Positions 8,697 to 16,443 of a stretch of DNA of 64,000 bases are shown here, piece after piece. The DNA comes from Chitinophaga pinensis (GTDB taxonomy: Bacteria > Bacteroidota > Bacteroidia > Chitinophagales > CAIOSU01), in contig CAMDKI010000003.1 in assembly GCA_945901065.1 (NCBI GenBank), forward strand, positions 124,001 to 188,000, written 5' to 3'. The notes beneath the pieces are model-generated. The model did not search any database. It was not told the DNA's origin and was given only the letters and a program-made list of their open reading frames with translations. The translations under genes were made by a program, and so were the position numbers. The first letter of the stretch is position 1; each line of letters begins with the position of its first letter.

Positions 8697-8835
8697 AACC
8701 AGCAAGCAACAGGGGTCATACCGAAGGTACAAAAAGAATTACCGCTATAACCCGCAAAATAACAAAAGCCAGCATACAAGCAGCATGCTATACCATAGTT
8801 TTATTAAGCTATTTTTATTCCATTCAACTATATTG

Positions 8836-8843
8836 TATCTTTC
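8836..8843 (+). promoter_or_regulatory. -7-like box 5 nt before the helix-hairpin-helix gene
   Basis: TATCTTTC is one base off TA-N2-TTTG. It is followed by GAGGC and the ATG at 8849, again predicting a leaderless or nearly leaderless transcript. Confidence 0.5.
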
Positions 8844-8848
8844 GAGGC

Positions 8849-9715
8849 ATGAAACAGTGGTTGCAAAGCCTCCAACTCACGCCTGCCGAGCGCAACGGTA
8901 GCATTGTATTGATGCTGCTTATTGTTGCCATGTTGGGTATTCGCTTGGCACTGTTACTTTGGCAACCATCATTGCCTACCGGTAATTTAGCCGCTTACCA
9001 ACGAGAAATAGCAGCTTTTGAGGCCGATACTTTGCTAGAACTAAACACGGCCAGCATCGAATCGTTGGAGGAGTTGCCAGGTATAGGTCCTTCGATGGCC
9101 GAGAGGATAGTTGCATACCGAATCGAAGTGGGCGGATTTTCATACATCGAGCAGTTAATGGAAATTCCGGGCATTGGCGAAGCCAAATTAAACGGATTGA
9201 GGCCTTATTTAAGCATTGATACAACTTTGGCAAAAATATTGATTAGAAAGCCCTACAATGTGTTACTGGAAGACACGGTAAAGAAACAAACCACAACTTT
9301 GGATACGCTGCCACTTTGGCCCATTAAATTGAAACCTGGAGAAAAGCTGGAGCTGAACACTGCCAAAATTGAAGACCTGCAGCGATTGCCTGGAATTGGT
9401 TTAGCTTTTGCCCAACGGATACATAATTACAGGGAACGCTTGGGTGGATTTTATACTGTTGAGCAACTAAAAGAGATAAGCGGCTTAGGTGAAGCCAAGT
9501 ATATAGGACTGCAACCTTACCTCACCTTAAAACTAAACAACGTGCAAAAGCTGAGTGTTAATGCTGCCTCTGAACAGAAGCTTTTAGCGCACCCATATTG
9601 TAAAGCAAGTTGGGTGGCAGAGGTAATAGCTAAACGACCATTTACTGATTTGCAGCAATTGCCACAAACAAACTTTGATGCGCGAATAGTGCCTTATTTA
9701 ACTATTTCGGATTAG
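8849..9715 (+). CDS. Membrane-anchored ComEA-like helix-hairpin-helix protein
   Basis: A 288-residue protein with one N-terminal membrane anchor (about residues 16-35, SIVLMLLIVAMLGIRLALLL). Two clear ComEA-type helix-hairpin-helix modules follow: LNTASIESLEELPGIGPSMA with its partner EIPGIGEAKLNGLRPYL, then LNTAKIEDLQRLPGIGLAFA with EISGLGEAKYIGLQPYL. A third, degenerate copy (SVNAASEQKLLAHPYCKASW) is at the C-terminus. In ComEA these modules bind incoming double-stranded DNA during natural transformation. The anchor and exported modules fit a DNA-binding surface role, but no com genes are adjacent, so competence is only inferred. Confidence 0.85.
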   Translation: MKQWLQSLQLTPAERNGSIVLMLLIVAMLGIRLALLLWQPSLPTGNLAAYQREIAAFEADTLLELNTASIESLEELPGIGPSMAERIVAYRIEVGGFSYIEQLMEIPGIGEAKLNGLRPYLSIDTTLAKILIRKPYNVLLEDTVKKQTTTLDTLPLWPIKLKPGEKLELNTAKIEDLQRLPGIGLAFAQRIHNYRERLGGFYTVEQLKEISGLGEAKYIGLQPYLTLKLNNVQKLSVNAASEQKLLAHPYCKASWVAEVIAKRPFTDLQQLPQTNFDARIVPYLTISD

Positions 9716-9815
9716 TAAACAATCAACCACTACCCATGATACCGATAACCAAATCCCCTTTGGTTTTCAACCATAAAATACGGATATTTGCGATGCTTTG
9801 AAGCCCATAACACCT

Positions 9816-10346
9816 ATGTATTTGCTAGAAGAACGCGTTAAGCAAGCCATCAGAAATGTACCCAACTTTCCGAAGGTGGGTATTCAGTTTAAGGACATTA
9901 CGCCTATACTGATGGATGTAAACCTTTGCAAAGACATTGTACAGGAGTACAAAGACCTAATCAAATTTGAGGTTGATGCCATTGTTGCCATTGAGAGCCG
10001 TGGTTTCTTTTTTGGTACACTATTGGCCGATAGATTAAATGTACCGTTTATACCTATACGGAAAGAGGGTAAACTTCCTGGCGATTGCGTAAAGTATACG
10101 TACGATTTAGAGTATGGTTCGGCCACCGTTGAGTTGCACAAAGGCTTCATTAAGCCCGGTATGAAAATTTTGATTCACGACGATTTGCTGGCAACTGGCG
10201 GCACCGTAACCGCTGCCGCCGAATTGGTAAAAATGGAAGGTGGCGAAGTGGCTGGATTTTCATTTCTTGTAAACCTTAGCTTCCTTTCAGGCGTTAATGT
10301 TATTGAAAAATATAGCAGCAATGTATTGAGTATAGTTACGTATTGA
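9816..10346 (+). CDS. apt: Adenine phosphoribosyltransferase
   Basis: Salvages adenine: adenine + PRPP gives AMP + PPi, in the cytosol. The 176-residue protein has the family blocks FPKVGIQFKDITPIL near the N-terminus, IVAIESRGFFFGTLLA in the middle, and the PRPP-binding loop LIHDDLLATGGTVTAA in the C-terminal half. Length is normal. I use the ATG at 9816 (MYLLEERVKQAIRNVPNFP); a TTG at 9798 would only add six residues. The gene is followed, 9 bases past the stop, by an inverted GTAC-heptad repeat that fills most of the gap to the acyl-CoA dehydrogenase gene. Confidence 0.97.
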   Translation: MYLLEERVKQAIRNVPNFPKVGIQFKDITPILMDVNLCKDIVQEYKDLIKFEVDAIVAIESRGFFFGTLLADRLNVPFIPIRKEGKLPGDCVKYTYDLEYGSATVELHKGFIKPGMKILIHDDLLATGGTVTAAAELVKMEGGEVAGFSFLVNLSFLSGVNVIEKYSSNVLSIVTY

Positions 10347-10354
10347 AGGGTTTT

Positions 10355-10450
10355 ATGTACAAGGTACGAGGTACAAAGTACAATGTAAAAGCCTCAGTGA
10401 TTGATATAACAACGATTAAATTGTACCTCGTACTTTGTACTTCGTACATC
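10355..10450. repeat. Inverted pair of GTAC-heptad repeats
   Basis: The left arm (10355-10387) contains GTACGAG GTACAAA GTACAAT. The right arm (10423-10450) contains GTACCTC GTACTTT GTACTTC GTACATC, the same type reversed: the three spacer bases are purine-rich on the left and pyrimidine-rich on the right. About 35 bases separate the arms. Single or paired arms of this style recur at 24437-24470 and 34948-35047. Confidence 0.8.
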
Positions 10451-10475
10451 ATTATAACCCGAAAACACCAATAAT

Positions 10476-11645
10476 ATGTCTTTAGTAGCTGAAAACAATG
10501 CCACAATGAACTTTGAAGTGAGCGAAAACCAAAAGATGGTTGCCCAAATGGCCCGTGACTTTGCCGAGCGCGAAATACGCCCGAATATCATGAAATGGGA
10601 CGAAAGCCAAGAATTCCCTCGCGAGGTGTTTACCAAAATGGGCGAGCTTGGCCTATTAGGCGTTTTGGTGCCCGAAACATATGGAGGTGCTGGCTTTGGC
10701 TACATGGAGTACATTGCCGCTATTATTGAGATTTCAAAGGTTTGCGGTTCGGTTGGCCTAAGCATGGCGGCGCACAACTCATTGTGCACCAACCACATAC
10801 TAGAGTTTGCTAACGAAGAACAGAAACAAAAGTACCTACCCAAATTAGCCACTGGCGAACACATCGGTGCTTGGGCATTGACGGAGCCGAACACTGGTAG
10901 CGACGCTATGCGCATGAAAGTAACCGCCAAACAAGATGGCGACTACTGGGTACTTAACGGTGCCAAGCGTTTTATTACGCACGGCATAGCTGGCGATATT
11001 GTTTTGGTAATTGCCCGCACTGGTGAGTTGTTGGACTCACACGGCATGACTGCTTTTATTGTAGAGCGTGGCACCGAAGGCCTTTTGGCTGGTAAAAAAG
11101 AAGACAAACTAGGCATGCGCGCCAGCGAAACGGCCGAAGTGATATTCGACAACTGCCGTGTGCACAACAGCCAGGTTTGTGGCAAAGTAGGCGACGGCTT
11201 TATACAAGCCATGAAAATTTTGGATGGTGGCCGTATCTCTATCGCTGCCCTTTCTATCGGTATTGCTAAAGGTGCTTTTGAGGCATCGGTAAAGTATAGC
11301 AAAGAGCGTGAGCAGTTTGGCCAGCCCATCTCCAACTTCCAAGGCATTGCCTTCAAGTTAGCCGATATGGCAACCAAAATCGAAGCTTCGGAGCTATTGA
11401 CCTACCAAGCGGGCGACATGAAAAACCGCAAGCAAAAAATGACCATTCAAGGTGCTATGGCTAAATACTATGCCAGCGAAACTTGTGTAGAAGTTAGCAC
11501 CGATGCGGTACAGATTTTTGGTGGCTACGGCTACATTAAAGAGTACCCAGTAGAAAAATTCTACCGCGATAGCAAACTTTGCACCATTGGTGAAGGCACC
11601 AGCGAAATACAAAAAGTGGTTATCAGCCGCGAATTGTTGAAGTAA
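10476..11645 (+). CDS. Acyl-CoA dehydrogenase
   Basis: An FAD enzyme that introduces the trans-2 double bond into acyl-CoA and passes electrons to ETF. It has 389 residues with all family blocks: AWALTEPNTGSDAMRMKVTA (FAD and substrate contact), YWVLNGAKRFITHG, REQFGQPISNFQGIAFKLADMA, and the C-terminal FGGYGYIKEYPVEKFYRD followed by IGEGTSEIQK. The Glu of GEGT is the usual catalytic base in short- and medium-chain enzymes. Closest in feel to short-chain/butyryl-CoA dehydrogenases, though chain length cannot be read reliably. Start at ATG 10476; an in-frame ATG ten codons on is also possible. A strong terminator follows. Confidence 0.96.
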   Translation: MSLVAENNATMNFEVSENQKMVAQMARDFAEREIRPNIMKWDESQEFPREVFTKMGELGLLGVLVPETYGGAGFGYMEYIAAIIEISKVCGSVGLSMAAHNSLCTNHILEFANEEQKQKYLPKLATGEHIGAWALTEPNTGSDAMRMKVTAKQDGDYWVLNGAKRFITHGIAGDIVLVIARTGELLDSHGMTAFIVERGTEGLLAGKKEDKLGMRASETAEVIFDNCRVHNSQVCGKVGDGFIQAMKILDGGRISIAALSIGIAKGAFEASVKYSKEREQFGQPISNFQGIAFKLADMATKIEASELLTYQAGDMKNRKQKMTIQGAMAKYYASETCVEVSTDAVQIFGGYGYIKEYPVEKFYRDSKLCTIGEGTSEIQKVVISRELLK

Positions 11646-11670
11646 GCATACCTTACTTTCTGACATAAAA

Positions 11671-11704
11671 AAAACAGGCCGCAACTCTAGTTGCGGCCTG
11701 TTTT
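11671..11704. terminator. Bidirectional rho-independent terminator
   Basis: AAAACAGGCCGCAA and TTGCGGCCTGTTTT form a perfect 14-bp stem around the hexaloop CTCTAG. Runs of A and T flank the stem on both sides. It sits between the convergent acyl-CoA dehydrogenase and methyltransferase genes and can serve both. Confidence 0.92.
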
Positions 11705-11744
11705 AGTTTATCAATATTGATAGCGTTAGCTATTCTGCTTGTCC

Positions 11745-12914
11745 TTATTCTTTTAATTCCCTCGGTTCCCCGCCACCCTTCTTACTGCCGGCATACAAAT
11801 CAAACCGATTGAATCGACACTCAAGCGGTCCATTGAAGAGCGGTATTTTGCGCGAAGGGCGCAGGCCTACAAACTTTAAGGCATCAAGATTTGCGCTTAA
11901 CACCCAAGCTTGCCAACCGCTGTATTGCCTTTTCAATGTATCGCCAATAGATTTGTAGAAGGCAATGATATCGTCTTTTTCTATACGGTCGCCATACGGC
12001 GGGTTAATAATCATCATACCACCTTCGGCAGGGGCATTGGGGTTTTGCTCAAAGGCCACCTGTTTAAGCACCACGGCATCTTCCAGTTCGGCACTTTCGA
12101 GGTTTTGGCGGGTTTCGTCCAACGCCTGCATTGATACATCAGAGCCAAAAATCTGAACATCGCTAGGCCGTTCGGCATTTCGCGCTTCCTTTTGGATGCT
12201 CAAGAACAATGGCTTATCAAAATCGGGCCAGTGGGTAAAGCCAAAATCATCCCTATACAGCCCAGGGGCAATGTTGCGAGCAATTAGCGCCGCTTCGGTG
12301 AGGATGGTACCCGAGCCGCACATTGGGTCGTATAGTGGCTGCTTTTGGTCCCAGCCACTCAAGAGTATCATACCGGCAGCTAAGCATTCGCTCAACGGAG
12401 CCTTAAAAATGGCCACTTTGTAACCACGCTTGTGCAAACTCTCTCCGGAGCTATCCAAAAAGAAAGTCATTTGGTCGTTGAAAATATGCACCTGTATGGA
12501 AACATCCGGGAAGTCGACATTCACGTTCGGGCGTTCGCCGTGGCGGCGCCTAAACTGGTCGGCAATAGCATCCTTTACCTTCTGCGAAACAAACAAGGTG
12601 TGGTTGAACAACGTAGAGTTGATGCTCGTATGGATGGCAAAAGTTTGGTCGAGCGCCAAATAGTGCCCCCAATCTACCTCTAAGGCGGCTTTGTACAAGC
12701 CCTCATCGTTTTGGGCTTTGGTTGTGTGTATAGGCACCAGTATGCGGGTGGCAGTTCGCAGCCAAAGGTTGGCTTTGTACAGCATAGCTTTGTCGCCACT
12801 AAAGCCTACGGCTCGGTTGTGCATTTCAATATCGCTAGCGCCAAGGTTGCGTAGCTCTTGTGCCAGCACTTCCTCCAGGCCAAAAAGGGTTTTGGCAATG
12901 TATTTGGTATTCAT
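11745..12914 (-). CDS. THUMP-domain class I RNA methyltransferase (RlmL/Trm14 type)
   Basis: A SAM-dependent RNA base N-methyltransferase of 389 residues. The N-terminal ferredoxin-like and THUMP region (about residues 1-150) leads into a Rossmann methyltransferase. This carries the SAM-binding YDPMCGSGTILTEAALIARN and the catalytic IINPPYG, an NPPY motif typical of N2-guanine methylation. In E. coli the equivalent domain of RlmL makes m2G2445 in 23S rRNA; the same target is inferred. The second methyltransferase domain of E. coli RlmL is absent, as is usual outside gammaproteobacteria. The ATG is 4 nt from a -7 box on the minus strand. Confidence 0.93.
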   Translation of the reverse strand: MNTKYIAKTLFGLEEVLAQELRNLGASDIEMHNRAVGFSGDKAMLYKANLWLRTATRILVPIHTTKAQNDEGLYKAALEVDWGHYLALDQTFAIHTSINSTLFNHTLFVSQKVKDAIADQFRRRHGERPNVNVDFPDVSIQVHIFNDQMTFFLDSSGESLHKRGYKVAIFKAPLSECLAAGMILLSGWDQKQPLYDPMCGSGTILTEAALIARNIAPGLYRDDFGFTHWPDFDKPLFLSIQKEARNAERPSDVQIFGSDVSMQALDETRQNLESAELEDAVVLKQVAFEQNPNAPAEGGMMIINPPYGDRIEKDDIIAFYKSIGDTLKRQYSGWQAWVLSANLDALKFVGLRPSRKIPLFNGPLECRFNRFDLYAGSKKGGGEPRELKE

Positions 12915-12918
12915 TTCG

Positions 12919-12926
12919 TAAAATTA
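12919..12926 (-). promoter_or_regulatory. -7-like box 4 nt before the RNA methyltransferase
   Basis: On the minus strand TAATTTTA (one base off TA-N2-TTTG) is followed by CGAA and then the ATG ending at 12914. It shows the same fixed spacing as at thiL. Confidence 0.5.
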
Positions 12927-13009
12927 CGGCTTTATTTTTCGTCCATTGCACCTTTAGGCTTTCCGTTAGCAGTGCCTAATAATAGCGTTGCTTTGAGAGT
13001 TTTAATGGA

Positions 13010-13456
13010 TCAACCCCCATACTTTACCCCAGGGCCTTTGCCCAGCATACGACGCAAAATACCTAACTGCCCGCTGTGCATGGTTTCGTGGTATGCCATA
13101 AACACTATCTTATCCTCGGTATCAAGCCCCTCATCTAGCTTATCTATCAAATCCGTCAATTGTTTTTGGGTATCCTCATAAAGCAACTTTAACTGCTCAA
13201 AAGGCAAGGCTGTTTCGCTGTTGGGCACCGTATTATAGTCATACCGTGCTTTATACACTTCTTCTTCAGGGTGCGGGTGGCCTAGTAGCTTTAAAGTACG
13301 TAAACGGTAGCGCACTATGTGCCCCAGCACCCAATTGATGCTGCTGCCGCCATAAGGTGGGGTTTGCAGGCTTTCCTCATGGCTAATATCGGCAAGGTTG
13401 CCTATTACCACAAAATGGTTTCGCTCGAAAAAAGATTTTACATGTTTGCTAAGCAT
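13010..13456 (-). CDS. DinB family protein
   Basis: A 148-residue four-helix-bundle protein of the DinB/YfiT superfamily. The metal-binding histidines are visible in NWVLGHIVRYR (first His) and in the C-terminal MAYHETMHSGQLGILRR (HExxH-like pair). In other families this fold carries thiol-dependent transferase activity (bacillithiol or mycothiol S-transferases); the reaction here is unknown. I use the ATG at 13454-13456 (MLSKHVKSFFERNHFVV), because the 16 upstream residues are not family-like. A second, divergent DinB-fold gene is at 35.1 kb. Confidence 0.88.
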   Translation of the reverse strand: MLSKHVKSFFERNHFVVIGNLADISHEESLQTPPYGGSSINWVLGHIVRYRLRTLKLLGHPHPEEEVYKARYDYNTVPNSETALPFEQLKLLYEDTQKQLTDLIDKLDEGLDTEDKIVFMAYHETMHSGQLGILRRMLGKGPGVKYGG

Positions 13457-13524
13457 TGGTTCTATTTTGATTGTTAATTTAAACTTAATACTGCCAAAAG
13501 CCACAACTTATAACCCTAAAAAAG

Positions 13525-13532
13525 TAACTTAG
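13525..13532 (+). promoter_or_regulatory. Weak -7-like box 4 nt before the glycerophosphodiesterase
   Basis: TAACTTAG keeps TA-N2-TT and differs at the last positions. It is separated by four bases from the ATG at 13537, matching the spacing seen at other genes of the window. Confidence 0.35.
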
Positions 13533-13536
13533 ATGT

Positions 13537-14406
13537 ATGTTGAAACGCAAATGGTTACTAATACTGCTGGCTCCCTTGGCTTTGCTGCTCATTGGCTGGG
13601 GCGCTTTTGCTTATGACCCTATACCTAAAGATGCCATGAACCCCAAACCAGCCATTATTGCGCACCGAGGTGCATCGGGCTCTGCGCCCGAAAACACCTT
13701 GTCGGCATTTAAGAAGGCGCTGGAAATTGGCGTGGATTATGTGGAACTGGATATACACTTGAGTAAGGACGGTGAGATAATAGTAATACATGATGCTACC
13801 CTTGACCGCACCACCAATGGCTCTGGCGCCGTGCAAGACAAAACGCTGGCCGAGCTGCAACAACTGGATGCCGGTAGCTGGTATGGCGAGGCCTTTAAAA
13901 ACGAACCTTTGCCTACTTTGCGCCAGGTGCTAGAGTTGGTAAACGGTCGCACCAAAGTACTTATAGAGATTAAGGGCCCATCTAAAGAAGGCTTGTATGC
14001 AGGTATTGAGCAAAAGACTTTGGACCTGATTAAAGAATTTAATGCCTATAGCTGGTGCGAAATGCAGAGCTTTCACCCAGAAGTGGTGGAGCATTGGCTG
14101 GCTATTGATACGCAAGTAACGGTATACCAACTTATAGTAGGTGCCATGGCTGGCGTATCCTACGACGACCAAGTGCGCTGGGGCAATAGCATCGGCAACG
14201 ATGGCCGTGTAGCGGGCATAAACCCAAACTTGAAGTTTGCTCATGCGAAATACATTAAAAAGCTGCACCAAGCTGGTTATGTATGTTTTGTTTGGACGGT
14301 AAACGAAACCGAGGATATGCAAACCTTGATGCGCAAAGGTGTTGATGGCATCATTACTAACTACCCTGAAAAGCTGAAGAAGCTAATTGAGGAAGGGGCG
14401 AAATAA
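13537..14406 (+). CDS. Glycerophosphodiester phosphodiesterase
   Basis: Hydrolyses glycerophosphodiesters from phospholipid turnover to glycerol-3-phosphate and an alcohol. The 289-residue protein has a hydrophobic N-terminal anchor or signal (LLILLAPLALLLIGWGAFAY) and then the GDPD TIM-barrel motifs. These are IIAHRGASGSAPENT with the first catalytic His and metal Glu, DYVELDIHLSKDGEIIVIHD with the Glu-Asp metal ligands and the second catalytic His, and a C-terminal VCFVWTVNETEDM strand. It is probably in the periplasm. A copy of the AATTTGGAAATG repeat begins 3 bases after its stop codon. Confidence 0.95.
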   Translation: MLKRKWLLILLAPLALLLIGWGAFAYDPIPKDAMNPKPAIIAHRGASGSAPENTLSAFKKALEIGVDYVELDIHLSKDGEIIVIHDATLDRTTNGSGAVQDKTLAELQQLDAGSWYGEAFKNEPLPTLRQVLELVNGRTKVLIEIKGPSKEGLYAGIEQKTLDLIKEFNAYSWCEMQSFHPEVVEHWLAIDTQVTVYQLIVGAMAGVSYDDQVRWGNSIGNDGRVAGINPNLKFAHAKYIKKLHQAGYVCFVWTVNETEDMQTLMRKGVDGIITNYPEKLKKLIEEGAK

Positions 14407-14408
14407 TT

Positions 14409-14443
14409 GACCAATTTGGAAATGTGCAAATTTGAAAATGACC
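14409..14443. repeat. AATTTGGAAATG-type intergenic repeat (third arm)
   Basis: CCAATTTGGAAATG TGCA AATTTGAAAATG is the same unit style as the two arms at 1415-1557. It starts 3 bases after the glycerophosphodiesterase stop and just before the convergent serine hydrolase gene. No inverted partner was seen here. Confidence 0.65.
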
Positions 14444-14465
14444 TACTGGTATTTTTCTCTTTTGC

Positions 14466-15602
14466 TCAATACCCCTTTAACACCTCATCTACAATAATAT
14501 TAAAATCATTGGTATGTTGGTTAGGGGCATCGCCCATATCGTGGTGGCCGAGGCGAACCACCACTAAGTTTTTTTCGGGTATGCTAATGATGTACTGCCC
14601 CAGAATACCGTGCTGTGCAAATACGGGCGTACCACGATTGGGGTCAATCCAAAACGAATAGCCGTAATAGTCTACAAGCGTCCCTTTAGTTGCCAAGCTT
14701 ACAAACGAAGAGTCGAGTATTTGCGCGCCGTTCCAATTGCCTTGGTGCACCATAAGCTTGCCAAAGCGAGCAAAATCGCGGGCATTGGAGTTAAAGCAGC
14801 AATAAGCCAGCTCCGTGCCGCCATCATGGTCGAGGTGCCAAAGGGCATCGTTTTTGGCCTGGAGGGGCACCCATAGCCACTCTGATGCCAGTGTGGCTAA
14901 AGGTTTGCCGGTAGCCTTCATTATGGCCATGGCCAATAGTTGTGTTGAGCCACTTTGGTAGTTAAAGGCTTGCCCTGGTTTGTCAACTATCGGCAGTTGT
15001 AGCACTAGATTTTCTAAATCATTGCCATAGTAGGCTTTGGCGGTAACGGTAAATGGGCTTGTATAATGCTCGTCCCAATCGAGGCCCGACGACATGGTGG
15101 AGAGGTGCCACAATTGCAGCTCGTTGGCATACTGGCCAGTTATGCTTGGCAAAATTTCTTTAACGGGTTGTTGCCAACTGGTAAAGAAGCCTTTCTGGAT
15201 AGCTATTTGCGCCAGCATGGTTACTATATTCTTGGCCATAGAGAACGAGTTGGAACGCGAGCTATCGCTATACCCATCCCAATAATATTCCTGTATAATA
15301 CTATCGTTTTTTACAATTAAAAACGCCACGCTTTCGGTTTCTTCCAAGGTTTGGGTCAAGCGCTCCGATAGTTTGTCTTGGTTGTATTGCTGGTGGATGG
15401 GCCACTCCGAAGAAGTGCTAGCGGCGGGCACTTCGCGCGTATCGAAGTATTTGGCATCGCCAATAGAGGCTGAGTTGTAGCCCCTCAAATAGCTTGCACC
15501 AAAGGCTTTTATGAGGTACCCATTGCCTGTAAATTGGGCTACAGCCAGCAACAGCACCACTGTTATTGCCGTGCCTAACAATACTCTTACTAGCGTTTTC
15601 AT
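14466..15602 (-). CDS. Serine hydrolase, class C beta-lactamase/PBP4* fold
   Basis: A 378-residue protein of the beta-lactamase-related (S12) family. The N-terminal MKTLVRVLLGTAITVVLLLA is a signal or membrane anchor. The catalytic SMAK (SxxK) follows in SNSFSMAKNIVTML, and the second motif YQS (YxN-like) is in FNYQSGSTQLLAM. Members include esterases, D-amino-acid amidases and peptide hydrolases, so the substrate cannot be assigned; true beta-lactamase activity is not implied. I use the ATG at 15600-15602 because it gives a proper signal segment; the frame opens 13 codons earlier. Confidence 0.9.
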   Translation of the reverse strand: MKTLVRVLLGTAITVVLLLAVAQFTGNGYLIKAFGASYLRGYNSASIGDAKYFDTREVPAASTSSEWPIHQQYNQDKLSERLTQTLEETESVAFLIVKNDSIIQEYYWDGYSDSSRSNSFSMAKNIVTMLAQIAIQKGFFTSWQQPVKEILPSITGQYANELQLWHLSTMSSGLDWDEHYTSPFTVTAKAYYGNDLENLVLQLPIVDKPGQAFNYQSGSTQLLAMAIMKATGKPLATLASEWLWVPLQAKNDALWHLDHDGGTELAYCCFNSNARDFARFGKLMVHQGNWNGAQILDSSFVSLATKGTLVDYYGYSFWIDPNRGTPVFAQHGILGQYIISIPEKNLVVVRLGHHDMGDAPNQHTNDFNIIVDEVLKGY

Positions 15603-15732
15603 ATTCCGTATTTGTATACCAAAATACGGATTTTGAAACAATGAGAGGGTGGATTACAGACTCGCCTCTTCGTATTCAAGCTGTCTCGCCCAAGGCGCCG
15701 ATGGATTAGGTGTAATACTCGCAACGTATTTC

Positions 15733-16443
15733 TTACTCCCCAGTCATTAGCTTATAGCCAGTGCCGTGCACGTTTACTATTTCAACGCTAGGGTCTTCTT
15801 TCAGATATTTACGCAGCTTAGTAATGAATACGTCCATGCTGCGGCCGGTAAAGTAGTTATCATTGCCCCAAATCAGTTTCAAGGCAATTTCGCGCTCCAA
15901 TACCCGGTTTTTGTTGAGGGCCAAGAGTTTCAAGAGTTCAGCTTCTTTGGTAGTAAGGTTGGTGCTTTCGCCATTGTGTGCCAGACGCTGCGAAGGGTAA
16001 TCAAACTCATAAGTACCCAATTGGAAAACTTTCTTTTCTTCCGGCTGGCCGCTGGTGCCTTTGCTTCGGCGCAATACGGCCTCAACACGCAATTCCAACT
16101 CTTCCATACTGAAAGGTTTGGTTATATAGTCGTCGCCACCCAATTTAAAAGCCTCTATCTTATCCTCCTTCATACTCTTGGCCGTAAGAAAAATAATAGG
16201 CGTATTGGTATCGGTTTTGCGAACCTGCTTGGTAAAGGTCAAGCCATCCATTTTCGGCATCATAATATCTACTATGCAGATATCGAAAGACGCTTCGTTG
16301 TATGTTTTTAAGCCTAACTCACCGTCTTCGCGAAGGGTTACATGGTAGCCCTTGTGCTGCAAAAACTCTTGCAACACAAATCCCAAATTTGGGTCGTCTT
16401 CAAGCAGTAATATTTTTGACGGTATTGTTTCCATGTAGTTCAT
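15733..16443 (-). CDS. OmpR-family response regulator, RprY-like
   Basis: A 236-residue two-component regulator. The receiver domain has the acidic pocket LLLEDD, phospho-acceptor Asp59 in ICIVDIMMPKMDG, the Thr of IIFLTAKS and the Lys of DDYITKPF. It is followed by an OmpR/PhoB winged helix with LTTKEAELLKLLALNKNRV and SMDVFITKLRKYL. It lies downstream of its histidine kinase with a 4-base ATGA overlap, so the pair is translationally coupled. The overall form resembles RprY of Bacteroides; the target genes are unknown. Confidence 0.95.
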   Translation of the reverse strand: MNYMETIPSKILLLEDDPNLGFVLQEFLQHKGYHVTLREDGELGLKTYNEASFDICIVDIMMPKMDGLTFTKQVRKTDTNTPIIFLTAKSMKEDKIEAFKLGGDDYITKPFSMEELELRVEAVLRRSKGTSGQPEEKKVFQLGTYEFDYPSQRLAHNGESTNLTTKEAELLKLLALNKNRVLEREIALKLIWGNDNYFTGRSMDVFITKLRKYLKEDPSVEIVNVHGTGYKLMTGE

